From the NCBI RefSeq assembly GCF_018332475.1, contig NZ_BOQB01000054.1, forward strand, positions 1 to 46,089: a stretch of 46,089 bases of DNA. The letters run 5' to 3'. Shown here one piece after another: positions 15,537-24,771 of the stretch. The stretch is from Bacillus sanguinis. Its GTDB lineage: Bacteria; Bacillota; Bacilli; Bacillales; Bacillaceae_G. Every line of letters starts with the position of its first letter. Position 1 is the first letter of the stretch. Below the pieces are notes generated by a model, which made no database searches, was not told where the DNA came from, and saw only the letters and a list, made by a program, of their open reading frames with translations. The translations under genes were made by a program, and so were the position numbers.

Positions 15537-15713
15537 TTCTGTTTCGTCTTTGTAGTTGTTTTTACTATGTTCAACTCGGAATGGGGAAATACGTTGTGAG
15601 TAAAAGATTAGCGGTTCATGGTAACGATGATTACTTTTTCCTGATTTGACGTGGATGAAGAGAACGAATGCCCAAACCATTACGGCAGGTACGAAGAGAA
15701 TGAGCCATATCAT
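15519..15713 (-). CDS. Small single-pass membrane protein
   Basis: The 64-residue protein has one hydrophobic helix near its start (MIWLILFVPAVMVWAFVLF, residues 1-19), followed by a basic, His/Tyr/Ser-rich tail. I do not recognise a family. The start is set at the ATG ending at 15713, because GAGGTG lies about 8 bases upstream. An extension to 15881 passes Cys-rich, unlikely sequence without a ribosome-binding site. It is convergent with the spoIIIA operon and divergent from accB. Confidence 0.65.
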   Translation of the reverse strand: MIWLILFVPAVMVWAFVLFIHVKSGKSNHRYHEPLIFYSQRISPFRVEHSKNNYKDETEKSYRK

Positions 15714-15917
15714 ATGTCCACACCTCGATACAATATATTTTCTACACTTTGAACATACTATTCTTATATGAAGGAATGATGAACGACGTGTAAACAAAAA
15801 AATAATATTTGGTAAAAATATGTTATTGACTATAGATGAGGTGAAGAGTGGAGCGGTAATGACACGTTTACTGTGTAGCATTTTGAGAAAGTAAAGAATG
15901 TTTTTTAGGAAGTGGTC

Positions 15918-15947
15918 TTGCCAATTTTGTGTGAAACTTGGTATTAT
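15918..15947 (+). promoter_or_regulatory. Candidate accB promoter
   Basis: TTGCCA (15918-15923) and TATTAT (15942-15947) are separated by 18 bases, a good sigma-A match. It is the best promoter in the 469-base gap between the small membrane protein and accB and would give a leader of about 230 bases. Confidence 0.55.
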
Positions 15948-15960
15948 TACTAGGTAATAA
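15944..15960. promoter_or_regulatory. 7-3-7 palindromic operator on the accB promoter
   Basis: TTATTACTAGGTAATAA is a perfect inverted repeat (TTATTAC, TAG, GTAATAA) covering the -10 box and the likely transcription start of accB. Its 17-bp size, spacing and half-site resemble FapR (malonyl-CoA sensor) operators as I recall them. Identity of the bound protein is inference. Confidence 0.55.
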
Positions 15961-16048
15961 ATTTTTATTGGAATAATATTTTTACAGGGATTTCGATTTA
16001 TTATAAAGAAATATAAATTGGAATGTTTAAAAAATTTATCGTAAGATG

Positions 16049-16149
16049 GAAATAGTAACTATTTCTATTAGTAAATGAAATACATTTTCTAATAGAGTAC
16101 ATCGTATTTTTACAGTCAATCTAGTTTTAGGAATGAGAATCTGTAAAAA
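16049..16149 (+). promoter_or_regulatory. Structured leader of accB
   Basis: Three inverted repeats lie 30-135 bases upstream of accB. They are GAAATAGT/ACTATTTC (16049-16065), a hairpin CTATTAG plus AAATG paired with CATTT plus CTAATAG (16065-16095), and TTTTTACAG/CTGTAAAAA (16107-16115 and 16141-16149). The first two share an edge and cannot form fully together. None is followed by a T-run, so they are not simple terminators. Confidence 0.45.
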
Positions 16150-16182
16150 CGGGACAAACAAGAGTATGGGAGTGGATTTTAC

Positions 16183-16671
16183 ATGTTTAAAATTCAAGAA
16201 GTTCGTGAATTAATTAAATTAATTGATAGCTCTAATATTGATGAATTTGAATACAAAAAAGATGGTACGACAATCAAAATGAAAAAGCGTGGTAATGAAG
16301 TTGTTGCGGTGCAAGCACCTGTAGCAAAACAAGCCGTGCAACCAGTAGCACCTGTCGAAGTTGAAACAACAGTAGCGGCAGCACAAGTGGAAGTACCAAA
16401 ACAAGAAGAGAAAAAAGCTGTTCAAAATGAAAACCTACATAAAATTACATCACCGATGGTAGGTACATTCTATTCTTCTTCTTCGCCTGATACACCTGCA
16501 TATGTAAGTGTAGGGGATAGAGTATCGAAAGATTCTATCGTATGTATTGTCGAGGCTATGAAATTATTTAACGAAATCGATGCTGATGTAGATGGCGAAA
16601 TTGTTGAGGTTCTTGTTAATAATGGACAGCTTGTTGAGTATGGACAACCGCTATTTCTTGTAAAAGCGTAA
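16183..16671 (+). CDS. accB: Acetyl-CoA carboxylase biotin carboxyl carrier protein
   Basis: BCCP carries the biotin that shuttles carboxyl groups between AccC and the AccAD transferase in the first step of fatty-acid synthesis. The 162-residue protein has an N-terminal oligomerisation segment (1-40), an Ala/Val/Pro/Gln-rich linker (41-82) and a biotinyl domain (85-162) with the biotin site Lys127 in VEAMKLF. The start is well supported ([16 protein letters not shown]). It starts the accB-accC-yqhY operon behind an unusually long leader. In B. subtilis AccB is reported to limit its own operon's transcription. Confidence 0.97.
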   Translation: MFKIQEVRELIKLIDSSNIDEFEYKKDGTTIKMKKRGNEVVAVQAPVAKQAVQPVAPVEVETTVAAAQVEVPKQEEKKAVQNENLHKITSPMVGTFYSSSSPDTPAYVSVGDRVSKDSIVCIVEAMKLFNEIDADVDGEIVEVLVNNGQLVEYGQPLFLVKA

Positions 16672-16687
16672 TAAGGGAGTCTTTGTG

Positions 16688-18040
16688 ATGATAAAAAAAG
16701 TATTAATAGCCAATCGTGGGGAAATTGCTGTACGAATTATTCGTGCTTGTAAAGAAATGGATATTGAAACAGTCGCAATTTATTCAGAAGCAGATAAAGA
16801 GTCACTTCACGTACAAATTGCTGATGAGGCGTATTGTGTAGGACCAACGATTTCGAAAGAAAGCTATTTAAATTTGACGAACATTATTAGTGTTGCGAAG
16901 TTAACAGGCTGTGACGCTATTCACCCGGGATACGGATTTTTAGCAGAGAATGCAGATTTTGCAGAGTTATGTCGTGAATGTAACTTGATTTTTATCGGTC
17001 CAAGTCCAGAAGCTATTTCAAAGATGGGCACAAAAGACGTTGCTCGTGATACAATGAAAGAAGCAGGGGTTCCGATTGTACCAGGTTCACAAGGGATTAT
17101 TAAAAATACCGAAGAAGCGATCGAGCTTGCTAATCAAATTGGATATCCCGTTATTATTAAAGCGACTGCAGGTGGCGGCGGAAAAGGTATTCGTGTTGCA
17201 CGCCATGAAGAAGAGCTTGTAAAAGGAATTCAAATTACACAGCAAGAAGCTAGTACCGCTTTTGGGAACCCTGGTGTATACTTAGAAAAGTACGTTGAAG
17301 ATTTCCGCCATGTTGAGATTCAAATAATGGCAGATACACACGGAAATGCCATTCATTTAGGAGAGCGTGATTGTACGATTCAGCGCCGCTTGCAAAAACT
17401 ACTAGAAGAAAGTCCATCACCTGCACTTGATGAAAATGTTCGCAAGCAGATGGGTGAGGCGGCAGTTAAAGCGGCGGTAGCGGTTGATTATACAGGTGCT
17501 GGTACGGTTGAGTTTATTTATGAATATAGAACGAAAAGCTTTTATTTCATGGAGATGAATACGAGAATTCAAGTTGAGCATCCAGTTACTGAAATGGTAA
17601 CAGGGATGGATTTAATTAAAGAACAAATTCGTGTTGCTTCTGGAGAAAAGTTATCGTTACAGCAAGAAGAAGTACAATTTAATGGTTGGGCAATTGAATG
17701 CCGAATTAATGCGGAAAACCCTGCCAAAAAATTTATGCCATCGCCAGGTAAAGTAGAAATGTACTTGCCACCAGGCGGATTTGGCATTCGCGTCGATTCA
17801 GCTGTATATCCGGGATATTCAATCCCACCTTTCTATGATTCGATGGTTGCTAAATTAATTGTTCACGGAAAAACACGTGAAGAGGCAATTGCAAAAATGA
17901 AGCGTGCACTCAGTGAGTTTGTCATTGAAGGCGTACATACAACAATCCCGTTCCATTTGCAATTGCTAGATCATCCTGATTTTGTAAAAGGTGAGTTTAA
18001 TACGAAATTTTTGGAAGAGCATGAACTTGTGACGCAGTGA
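16688..18040 (+). CDS. accC: Acetyl-CoA carboxylase, biotin carboxylase subunit
   Basis: AccC uses ATP and bicarbonate to carboxylate the biotin on AccB. The 450-residue protein shows the pre-ATP-grasp domain ([21 protein letters not shown]), the glycine-rich ATP loop [14 protein letters not shown] (about 159-172), the catalytic HVEIQIMAD and ERDCTIQRR segments, the metal-binding [20 protein letters not shown] region (split by Tyr/Phe) and the C-terminal biotin carboxylase domain. The ATG at 16688 (8 bases after GGGAG) is preferred to the GTG at 16685. It begins 16 bases after accB. Confidence 0.97.
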   Translation: MIKKVLIANRGEIAVRIIRACKEMDIETVAIYSEADKESLHVQIADEAYCVGPTISKESYLNLTNIISVAKLTGCDAIHPGYGFLAENADFAELCRECNLIFIGPSPEAISKMGTKDVARDTMKEAGVPIVPGSQGIIKNTEEAIELANQIGYPVIIKATAGGGGKGIRVARHEEELVKGIQITQQEASTAFGNPGVYLEKYVEDFRHVEIQIMADTHGNAIHLGERDCTIQRRLQKLLEESPSPALDENVRKQMGEAAVKAAVAVDYTGAGTVEFIYEYRTKSFYFMEMNTRIQVEHPVTEMVTGMDLIKEQIRVASGEKLSLQQEEVQFNGWAIECRINAENPAKKFMPSPGKVEMYLPPGGFGIRVDSAVYPGYSIPPFYDSMVAKLIVHGKTREEAIAKMKRALSEFVIEGVHTTIPFHLQLLDHPDFVKGEFNTKFLEEHELVTQ

Positions 18041-18062
18041 TACATTAAAGGAGGTTTTTTTC

Positions 18063-18455
18063 ATGGCTGAACATATGTTAGATATGGGTCAAGATACAAC
18101 TCTTGGTAAAGTAGAAATTGCACCAGAAGTAATTGAAGTAATCGCAGGTATTGCAGCTGCTGAGGTAGAAGGTGTAGCGGCAATGCGTGGTAATTTTGCT
18201 ACAGATGTTGTTGAGAAGTTAGGTAAGAAAAATCATGGTAAAGGTGTAAAGGTTGAATTAGCAAACGAAGATATTATCGTTGACCTTTATGTTGTGATGT
18301 ATTTTGGCGTAGCAATTCCAGTTGTTGCACAAAAGATTCAAGACAACATTCGCCAGGCACTCTTTACAATGACAGGGCTTGAGCCAAAAGAAGTGAATGT
18401 TCACATCGTTGGCGTAACATTCGAAACACAAAAAACAGAAATCGAACCAGTGTAA
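18063..18455 (+). CDS. yqhY: YqhY, Asp23/Gls24-family protein
   Basis: The 130-residue Asp23/Gls24-family protein shows the LGKVEIAPEVIEVIAGIAAAEVEGVAAMRG start and a hydrophobic core VKVELANEDIIVDLYVVMYFGVAIP with the conserved VPVVAQKIQ-type segment. Paralogues are small, abundant envelope- or stress-associated proteins. In B. subtilis YqhY is cotranscribed with accBC and is linked to control of acetyl-CoA carboxylase, which fits this operon position. It has a strong AGGAGG ribosome-binding site and is followed by a terminator. Confidence 0.93.
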   Translation: MAEHMLDMGQDTTLGKVEIAPEVIEVIAGIAAAEVEGVAAMRGNFATDVVEKLGKKNHGKGVKVELANEDIIVDLYVVMYFGVAIPVVAQKIQDNIRQALFTMTGLEPKEVNVHIVGVTFETQKTEIEPV

Positions 18456-18802
18456 GAATGAAGAAGGTGCCTAGTAACATAGGCATCTTTTTTATCGTTT
18501 CATTTCTTCACAAATTAAAACCCTCTAATTATTATACTATTTCAAAAAAAAAGAAATTAAAAAGAAAATGTTTCGTTTTTCCAAAAAACGTACATTGTGA
18601 TAAGATATGGAACTTGAAGTTAATCTTTTTATTATTTTTCAGCCTTGTAACCCGTGTGTGAAACGATAAATTGTGTTATTATCATTGTATTATAAGGTTG
18701 GAAAATCAATGAAAACTGTAAGAGTAAGTGAATTGACGGCTTATAAATTATAATAATATAACAAAGCATAAGGAAAGACTTGAAGCATAAAGGAGAGTTA
18801 CA
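18456..18802. other. Gene-free region between yqhY and nusB
   Basis: The 347 bases hold the yqhY terminator (18464-18493) and then AT-rich sequence. The best promoter signal for nusB is an extended -10-like TGTTATTAT (about 18673-18681), with only a weak -35. I see no convincing gene: the 67-codon frame at 18458 starts inside the terminator. Confidence 0.5.
18464..18493 (+). terminator. accB-accC-yqhY operon terminator
   Basis: AAGGTGCCTA (18464-18473) pairs with TAGGCATCTT (18480-18489) with one G-U pair, followed by TTTTTTA. Confidence 0.85.
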
Positions 18803-19195
18803 ATGAAACGTAGGACGGCTAGAGAAAGAGCTATGCAAGCATTATACCAAATGGATATTACAGGTGAATTAGAACCGAAATTAGCGGTGGAAAACACGCT
18901 AGATGAAGGTGAAGAAACAAATGAGTTTCTAGAATCACTTGTAGTAGGTTTTGTAGAGAATAAAGAAGTGATTGATGAAGCGATTCGTCAAAACTTAAAA
19001 AAATGGAAGCTAGAGCGTATTAGTATTGTTGATCGCAGTATTTTACGTGTAGCTGTGTATGAAATGAAATATATGGAAGAAATTCCGCACAACGTAACAA
19101 TTAACGAGGCAATTGAAATTGCTAAAACATTTGGGGATGAGGAATCTCGTCGTTTCATTAACGGCGTTTTATCTAATATAAAAGATACACTGTAA
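18803..19195 (+). CDS. nusB: Transcription antitermination factor NusB
   Basis: NusB binds boxA RNA with NusE (S10) and helps rRNA antitermination. The 130-residue protein begins [19 protein letters not shown], with Arg-rich RNA-binding residues, and has the [23 protein letters not shown] and [22 protein letters not shown] signatures of an all-helical NusB fold. AAAGGAGAG is the ribosome-binding site. The short 23-base gap to folD suggests that the two form one transcript. Confidence 0.97.
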   Translation: MKRRTARERAMQALYQMDITGELEPKLAVENTLDEGEETNEFLESLVVGFVENKEVIDEAIRQNLKKWKLERISIVDRSILRVAVYEMKYMEEIPHNVTINEAIEIAKTFGDEESRRFINGVLSNIKDTL

Positions 19196-19218
19196 TTTCT
19201 TTAAGGGGGAATCTTAAA

Positions 19219-20079
19219 ATGGTAGCAGTAATCATCAAAGGAAATGAAGTTGCGGAGAAAAAACGAGCACAATTAACAGAAGAAGTTGTGAAGTTGAAAG
19301 AGCAAGGGATTGTACCAGGATTAGCAGTTATTCTAGTTGGAGAAGATCCAGCATCTCGTTCTTATGTAAAAGGAAAAGAAAAGGGCTGTGAACAAGTGGG
19401 AATCTATTCAGAGCTAATTGAACTTCCTGAAACAATTACTGAGGAGCGTTTGCTTGCTGAAATCGATCGCTTAAATGGCGATGACCGTATTAATGGCATA
19501 TTAGTGCAATTACCTTTACCAAAACATATTGAAGAAAAAGCTATCATTGAAAGAATTTCACCAGAAAAAGATGTAGATGGATTTCACCCAATCAGCGTGG
19601 GACGTATGATGACGGGACAAGATACATTCCTTCCATGTACACCGCACGGTATTGTAGAATTAGTAAAAGAAACAAATCTTGATATCTCAGGAAAACATGT
19701 TGTAGTAATTGGAAGAAGTAATATTGTGGGCAAGCCCGTGGGACAATTGTTCTTAAATGAAAATGCAACTGTCACATACTGTCATTCTAAGACGCAAAAT
19801 ATGAAAGAGTTAACGAAGTTAGCTGATATTTTAATCGTAGCAGTTGGACGACCTAAGATGGTAACAGCTGATTATATGAAAGAAGGAGCCGTTGTAATCG
19901 ACGTTGGTGTAAACCGTTTAGAAACAGGAAAACTTTGTGGTGATGTTGATTTTGACAACGTGTTAGATGTTGCGGGTTACATTACACCTGTGCCAAAGGG
20001 TGTTGGTCCAATGACGATCACAATGCTTCTTCATAATACTGTTGAATCTGCTAAACGTGCAGGTGTCGTTTGTAAATAA
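19219..20079 (+). CDS. folD: Bifunctional methylenetetrahydrofolate dehydrogenase/cyclohydrolase
   Basis: FolD interconverts 5,10-methylene-, methenyl- and 10-formyl-tetrahydrofolate, supplying one-carbon units. In the 286-residue protein, the catalytic segment GEDPASRSYVKGKEKGCEQVG has the Tyr and Lys (YVKxK). The ILVQLPLPKH and DVDGFHP motifs line the folate site. VVVIGRSNIVGKPVGQLF is the NADP-binding Rossmann motif, followed by the C-terminal GVGPMT. GGGGGAA is the ribosome-binding site. Confidence 0.97.
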   Translation: MVAVIIKGNEVAEKKRAQLTEEVVKLKEQGIVPGLAVILVGEDPASRSYVKGKEKGCEQVGIYSELIELPETITEERLLAEIDRLNGDDRINGILVQLPLPKHIEEKAIIERISPEKDVDGFHPISVGRMMTGQDTFLPCTPHGIVELVKETNLDISGKHVVVIGRSNIVGKPVGQLFLNENATVTYCHSKTQNMKELTKLADILIVAVGRPKMVTADYMKEGAVVIDVGVNRLETGKLCGDVDFDNVLDVAGYITPVPKGVGPMTITMLLHNTVESAKRAGVVCK

Positions 20080-20105
20080 TTTGAGTCGGCTATGAGGAGA
20101 GAGAA

Positions 20106-21464
20106 ATGGAGAAACAATATTTAACCGTTACAGCGTTAACACGCTATATAAAAACAAAAATAGAATATGATCCGCATTTGCAGTCTGTTTGGTTAAAAGG
20201 TGAAATTTCCAATTTTAAAAATCATAGTCGTGGTCATATGTATTTTACATTGAAAGATGAAAATGCAAGAATCGCAGCGGTTATGTTTGCGGGTCATAAT
20301 CGTAATATTAAATTCAGACCTGAAAATGGGATGAAGGTACTTGTGAAAGGGAAAATTTCCGTTTACGAGGCGAGCGGTTCTTATCAAATTTATATTCAAG
20401 ACATGCAGCCGGACGGAATCGGAAACCTGCATTTAGCTTACGAACAATTAAAGGTTCGTTTAGAGGAAGAAGGTATGTTTTCTCAAGTTTATAAAAAAAT
20501 AATTCCTCCTTATGCTAAAACAATAGGTGTGATTACGTCGCCAACAGGGGCAGCGATTCGTGATATTATAACAACGATTAAACGTCGTTATCCAATTGGA
20601 AATATTATTGTGTTTCCGGTACTTGTACAGGGGGAGTCAGCAGCTCCCTCAATTGTACAAGCGATTCGTACAGCGAATGAAATGGGAGAGATAGATGTCC
20701 TAATCGTTGGGCGAGGGGGAGGCTCTATTGAGGAATTATGGGCGTTCAATGAAGAAATGGTTGCAAGGGCAATCTTTAAGAGTGAGATCCCTATTATTTC
20801 GGCAGTAGGTCATGAAACGGACTTTACGATTGCGGATTTTGTTGCCGATTTACGTGCACCAACACCGACTGCAGCAGCTGAGCTGGCAGCGCCTAACATT
20901 ATAGAGTTACAAGAAAAGGTATTACAAAGAACTCTGAGATTGCAAAGAGCAATGAGAGAGTTAGTACATAAAAAAGAAGAAAAACTACAAGTATTGCAAA
21001 AATCTTATGCGTTTCGTTATCCAAGACAAGTATATGAGCAAAAAGAAGAGCAATTAGATAGAGCGTTAGAGCAGCTTGTTTTAGCGAAAGAGCGCTATAT
21101 TGATAAAAAGGTAAATCAGTTAAAACAGCTTTCATTTTATTTAGAGAAGCACCACCCATCTCAGAAGATTATTCAAACGAAGGTAGCGGTTGAAACATTG
21201 CAAAAGCAATTGCAACGTGAAATGCAAACATTACTTCAAACGAAAGAATTTGCCTTTGTAAGAGCTGCTCAAAAACTTGAAGCGTTAAGTCCGCTTAAAG
21301 TAATGATGAGAGGGTACGGGCTTGTATATGATGAAGAGAAGCAAGTGTTAAAAAGTGTGAAAGATGTCAGCCTTGGAGATGCTGTTTCAGTTCAATTACA
21401 AGATGGAATACTAGATTGTAGCGTATCAGGCATAGAGGAGCGTGAATTGAATAATGGAAAATAA
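20106..21464 (+). CDS. xseA: Exodeoxyribonuclease VII large subunit
   Basis: XseA is the catalytic subunit of exonuclease VII, which degrades single-stranded DNA in both directions. The 452-residue protein has an N-terminal OB-fold (about 1-105), the catalytic domain with [10 protein letters not shown] and [15 protein letters not shown], the [24 protein letters not shown] motif (about 240-262), and a long C-terminal coiled coil (270-420) that holds several XseB copies. The start is an ATG 26 bases after folD. It overlaps xseB by 11 bases. Confidence 0.97.
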   Translation: MEKQYLTVTALTRYIKTKIEYDPHLQSVWLKGEISNFKNHSRGHMYFTLKDENARIAAVMFAGHNRNIKFRPENGMKVLVKGKISVYEASGSYQIYIQDMQPDGIGNLHLAYEQLKVRLEEEGMFSQVYKKIIPPYAKTIGVITSPTGAAIRDIITTIKRRYPIGNIIVFPVLVQGESAAPSIVQAIRTANEMGEIDVLIVGRGGGSIEELWAFNEEMVARAIFKSEIPIISAVGHETDFTIADFVADLRAPTPTAAAELAAPNIIELQEKVLQRTLRLQRAMRELVHKKEEKLQVLQKSYAFRYPRQVYEQKEEQLDRALEQLVLAKERYIDKKVNQLKQLSFYLEKHHPSQKIIQTKVAVETLQKQLQREMQTLLQTKEFAFVRAAQKLEALSPLKVMMRGYGLVYDEEKQVLKSVKDVSLGDAVSVQLQDGILDCSVSGIEERELNNGK

Positions 21465-21684
21465 ATTAAGCTTTGAAGAGGCAATTTCGCAACTTGAGCA
21501 TCTCGTTTCTAAGCTAGAGCAAGGTGACGTACCTTTAGAAGAAGCGATCTCTTATTTTAAAGAGGGTATGGAATTATCTAAGCTTTGTGATGAGAAGTTG
21601 AAGAACGTACAAGAACAAATGGCAGTTATTCTTGGGGAAGATGGAGAGCTTGAACCGTTTACTGCTTTAGGAGATGAAGCATAG
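21454..21684 (+). CDS. xseB: Exodeoxyribonuclease VII small subunit
   Basis: The 76-residue helical-hairpin protein with [21 protein letters not shown] and [24 protein letters not shown] is the standard XseB. It wraps round the XseA coiled coil. The start lies inside the xseA end, and its stop codon overlaps the GTG start of ispA by one base, so the trio is translated as a unit. Confidence 0.96.
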   Translation: MENKLSFEEAISQLEHLVSKLEQGDVPLEEAISYFKEGMELSKLCDEKLKNVQEQMAVILGEDGELEPFTALGDEA

Positions 21685-22574
21685 TGACTGTTGCTTTTGA
21701 TACTTTTTTGAAAGAAAGTAAAACTTTCGTAGAAGAGAAGCTTGTAAGCTATGCAAATGAATTACAATGTCCAAATGTACTTCGTGAAGCGATGGCATAT
21801 TCTTTGGAAGCGGGTGGAAAGCGTCTCCGCCCGTTACTTTTATTTGCGACATTACAAGCGTTTGGTAGAGAAAGAAATCTTGGAGTAGGTGCAGCTTGTG
21901 CTCTTGAAATGATACATACATACTCTTTAGTTCATGATGATTTACCTTGTATGGATGATGATGATTTAAGAAGAGGAAAGCCCACAAATCATAAAGTATT
22001 TGGTGAAGCGATGGCAGTTTTAGCAGGCGATGGTTTGTTGACGTATGCTTTTCAAGTTATTATGGCATATGAACAACAGGAAATCTCTGCTGAAAAAAAA
22101 GTAAGACTAGTACTTGAGCTTGCAAAAGCGGCAGGACCAGAAGGAATGGTTGGCGGACAAGTGGCAGATATGGAAGCTGAAGGGAAACAGCTTACAATTG
22201 ATGAGCTAGAGTATATTCATAAGCATAAGACTGGGAAATTACTTGAATTCGCTGTACTTGCAGGATCGATACTTTCTGATGCGACAGAAGAACAAGAAGA
22301 AAAGTTACTTGCCTTTGCAAAATATATCGGTCTAGCGTTCCAAATTCGAGATGACATTCTAGATGTGGAAGGAACCGAAGAAGAGATTGGAAAACCGATT
22401 GGTAGTGATGTTTCCAACGAAAAGAGCACATATACGACGTTATTTACTGTAGATAGAGCAAAGGATATTTTAGAAGAAACAATTGCAAAAGCAAAAGATG
22501 CTATTGGTTCCTTGCAATTACAAGATGAATATTTACTATCTATTTGCGATTTGATTGCAAAACGTAATAACTAA
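21684..22574 (+). CDS. ispA: Farnesyl diphosphate synthase
   Basis: IspA builds C15 farnesyl diphosphate from DMAPP and IPP, feeding undecaprenyl and menaquinone pathways. The 296-residue protein has GGKRLRPLL, the first Asp-rich motif DDLPCMDDDDLRRG (about 83-96), GQVADM, and the second motif DDILD (about 220-224). The residues before the first motif (HTYSLVH) include the bulky chain-length gate residues. The GTG start at 21684 overlaps the xseB stop codon by one base; GGAG is about 10 bases upstream. A terminator lies about 105 bases downstream. Confidence 0.96.
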   Translation: MTVAFDTFLKESKTFVEEKLVSYANELQCPNVLREAMAYSLEAGGKRLRPLLLFATLQAFGRERNLGVGAACALEMIHTYSLVHDDLPCMDDDDLRRGKPTNHKVFGEAMAVLAGDGLLTYAFQVIMAYEQQEISAEKKVRLVLELAKAAGPEGMVGGQVADMEAEGKQLTIDELEYIHKHKTGKLLEFAVLAGSILSDATEEQEEKLLAFAKYIGLAFQIRDDILDVEGTEEEIGKPIGSDVSNEKSTYTTLFTVDRAKDILEETIAKAKDAIGSLQLQDEYLLSICDLIAKRNN

Positions 22575-22679
22575 TATAACAGCGTTTCCATTTGTTGAGT
22601 CATTCATCATTTTATGATATAAATGTAGGAAAAGGTTTTTCTTTTCTTGTTATTGGCAAAAATATATGTAGATTACATT

Positions 22680-22713
22680 GCCGTTATCACTTCGTGTTAG
22701 CGGCTATTTTTTT
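22680..22713 (+). terminator. Terminator after ispA
   Basis: GCCGTTATCAC and GTGTTAGCGGC pair with one mismatch and one G-U around a TTC loop, followed by TATTTTTTTC. It should end the nusB-folD-xseAB-ispA transcript. Confidence 0.75.
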
Positions 22714-22801
22714 CATCGCCTAAAGAAATATGGTTTATAATAAGATTAGGGCACAATAGACTGGTTAATAGCAGGACAAGGTGAAAAATAAAAAAGAGAA
22801 T

Positions 22802-22831
22802 TTCTTGTTTTGTGTAAATGTTTTTTATAAT
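22802..22831 (+). promoter_or_regulatory. Candidate dxs promoter
   Basis: TTCTTG (22802-22807) and TATAAT (22826-22831) are 18 bases apart. They sit 40 bases upstream of the dxs start. Confidence 0.45.
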
Positions 22832-22875
22832 ATTTGACATGTTGACAGATTATGAAATGAAAGTGAGTGATCCAT

Positions 22876-24768
22876 GTGGATCTAACGCAAATTCAAAACC
22901 CTAGTTTTTTGAAAGATATGTCTATCAGTGAACTAGAGGGATTGAGTGAGGATATTCGTAAGTTTTTAATTGAAGAGCTCTCTCAAACAGGTGGACATAT
23001 TGCACCTAATTTAGGTGTAGTAGAACTCACAATTGCTCTGCATAAATTATTTGATAGTCCGAAAGATAAATTTTTATGGGACGTAGGACATCAATCCTAT
23101 GTACATAAAATTTTAACAGGACGTGCAAAAGAATTCGGCACATTAAGGCAATATCAAGGTCTATGTGGTTTCCCGAAACGTTGCGAGAGTGAGCACGACG
23201 TATGGGAAACGGGCCATAGCTCGACATCATTATCTGCTGCAATGGGAATGGCTCTAGCACGTGATTTAAAGAAAACGAAAGAATATGTTATACCAATCAT
23301 TGGAGATGGCGCTTTAACAGGCGGAATGGCTTTAGAAGCATTGAACCATATTGGACATGAAAAAACAGACATGATTGTTATTTTGAATGATAATGAAATG
23401 TCAATTGCACCAAACGTTGGTGCACTTCATAATGTGCTTGGGCGTCTACGTACCGCAGGAAAATATCATTGGGTAAAAGATGAACTAGAGTATATATTGA
23501 AGAAAATCCCAGCAGTCGGTGGGAAAGTTGCTGCGACAGCAGAGAAAATAAAAGATAGTCTTAAATATTTATTAGTATCTGGTGTCTTTTTCGAAGAGTT
23601 AGGCTTTACATATTTAGGTCCAGTTGATGGGCATGATTATGAAAAGTTATTCGAAACGTTGCAATATGCAAAGAAAACAAAAGGCCCAGTGCTTGTTCAT
23701 GTTATTACGAAAAAAGGAAAAGGTTATAAACCAGCTGAGAGTGACGTTATTGGAACTTGGCATGGAACAGGACCTTATAAAATTGAATCAGGTGACTTCG
23801 TTAAACCGAAAGAAGTTGCACCAGCATGGAGTGCTGTTGTTAGTGATACAGTACGTAAGCTAGCGAGAACGGATGAGCGTATCGTTGCAATTACACCTGC
23901 AATGCCTGTTGGATCGAAACTTGAGAAATTCCAAAAAGAATTCCCGGATCGTATGATTGATGTAGGTATTGCAGAGCAGCATGCTACAACAATGGCAGCG
24001 GGTATGGCAACGCAAGGGATGAAGCCATTCTTAGCGATTTATTCAACATTTTTACAAAGAGCATATGACCAAGTTGTTCATGATATATGCCGCCAAAATT
24101 TAAATGTCTTCATCGGAATCGATCGCTCTGGTTTAGTAGGAGCAGATGGTGAAACGCATCAAGGTGTATTTGACATCTCATTCTTACGTCATTTGCCGAA
24201 TATGGTACTTATGATGCCAAAAGATGAAAATGAAGGGCAACATTTAGTATATACGGCGATGCAATATGAAGATGGACCAATCGCATTACGTTATGCGCGT
24301 GGTAATGGACTTGGTGTTCATATGGATGAAGAATTAAAGGCGATTCCAATCGGTACTTGGGAAACGTTAAAAGAAGGTACACAAGCGGCTATTTTAACAT
24401 TTGGTACGACAATACCAATGGCAATGGAAGCGGCTGAGCGTCTTGAAAAGGCTGGAGTTTCAGTGAAAGTAGTGAACGCTCGCTTTATTAAACCGATGGA
24501 TGAAGCATATTTACATGATCTCTTAGGGAAAAATATACCGATTTTAACGATTGAAGAAGCTTGCTTAATCGGTGGTTTTGGAACGGGAGTAGTTGAATTT
24601 GCGTCTGAGAACGGGTACCATAGTGCGTTAATTGAACGAATGGGTATTCCAGACCGTTTCATAGAGCACGGTAGTGTAACAAAATTATTAGAAGAAATTG
24701 GTTTGACGACAGATGCTGTTGTAGACCGTATTCATACAATGATTCCATCAAAACAAAAAAGGGCGTAA
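22876..24768 (+). CDS. dxs: 1-Deoxy-D-xylulose-5-phosphate synthase
   Basis: Dxs condenses pyruvate and glyceraldehyde 3-phosphate, the first step of the MEP isoprenoid pathway, using thiamine diphosphate. The protein has the [13 protein letters not shown] start of the domain, the ThDP-binding [15 protein letters not shown] (about 150-164) with ILNDNEMSI, the transketolase-like pyrimidine domain with [13 protein letters not shown] (catalytic Glu) and a C-terminal domain. The start is put at GTG 22876, with AGTGAG about 7 bases upstream, giving 630 residues (MDLTQIQ...), a common B. cereus group length; the GTG at 22867 would add three residues. It is followed by tlyA after 3 bases. Confidence 0.95.
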   Translation: MDLTQIQNPSFLKDMSISELEGLSEDIRKFLIEELSQTGGHIAPNLGVVELTIALHKLFDSPKDKFLWDVGHQSYVHKILTGRAKEFGTLRQYQGLCGFPKRCESEHDVWETGHSSTSLSAAMGMALARDLKKTKEYVIPIIGDGALTGGMALEALNHIGHEKTDMIVILNDNEMSIAPNVGALHNVLGRLRTAGKYHWVKDELEYILKKIPAVGGKVAATAEKIKDSLKYLLVSGVFFEELGFTYLGPVDGHDYEKLFETLQYAKKTKGPVLVHVITKKGKGYKPAESDVIGTWHGTGPYKIESGDFVKPKEVAPAWSAVVSDTVRKLARTDERIVAITPAMPVGSKLEKFQKEFPDRMIDVGIAEQHATTMAAGMATQGMKPFLAIYSTFLQRAYDQVVHDICRQNLNVFIGIDRSGLVGADGETHQGVFDISFLRHLPNMVLMMPKDENEGQHLVYTAMQYEDGPIALRYARGNGLGVHMDEELKAIPIGTWETLKEGTQAAILTFGTTIPMAMEAAERLEKAGVSVKVVNARFIKPMDEAYLHDLLGKNIPILTIEEACLIGGFGTGVVEFASENGYHSALIERMGIPDRFIEHGSVTKLLEEIGLTTDAVVDRIHTMIPSKQKRA

Positions 24769-24771
24769 CAA

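Larger units (their letters stand above)
22575..22875. other. Gene-free region between ispA and dxs
   Basis: The 301 bases carry a terminator (22680-22713) and a promoter (22802-22831) but no convincing gene. Two TTGACA words at 22834-22839 and 22842-22847 lack a -10 box at the right distance. Confidence 0.5.

Noticed and set aside
15714-15881. N-terminal extension of the small membrane protein to 120 residues
   Set aside because: The extension lacks a ribosome-binding site, whereas GAGGTG precedes the ATG at 15713.
18458-18661. 67-codon plus-strand frame after yqhY
   Set aside because: It starts inside the yqhY terminator, has no ribosome-binding site and a Lys/Phe composition typical of AT-rich noncoding DNA.
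22834-22847. Two TTGACA words upstream of dxs as -35 boxes
   Set aside because: No -10 box lies 16-18 bases downstream of either; TTCTTG-18-TATAAT just upstream fits better.
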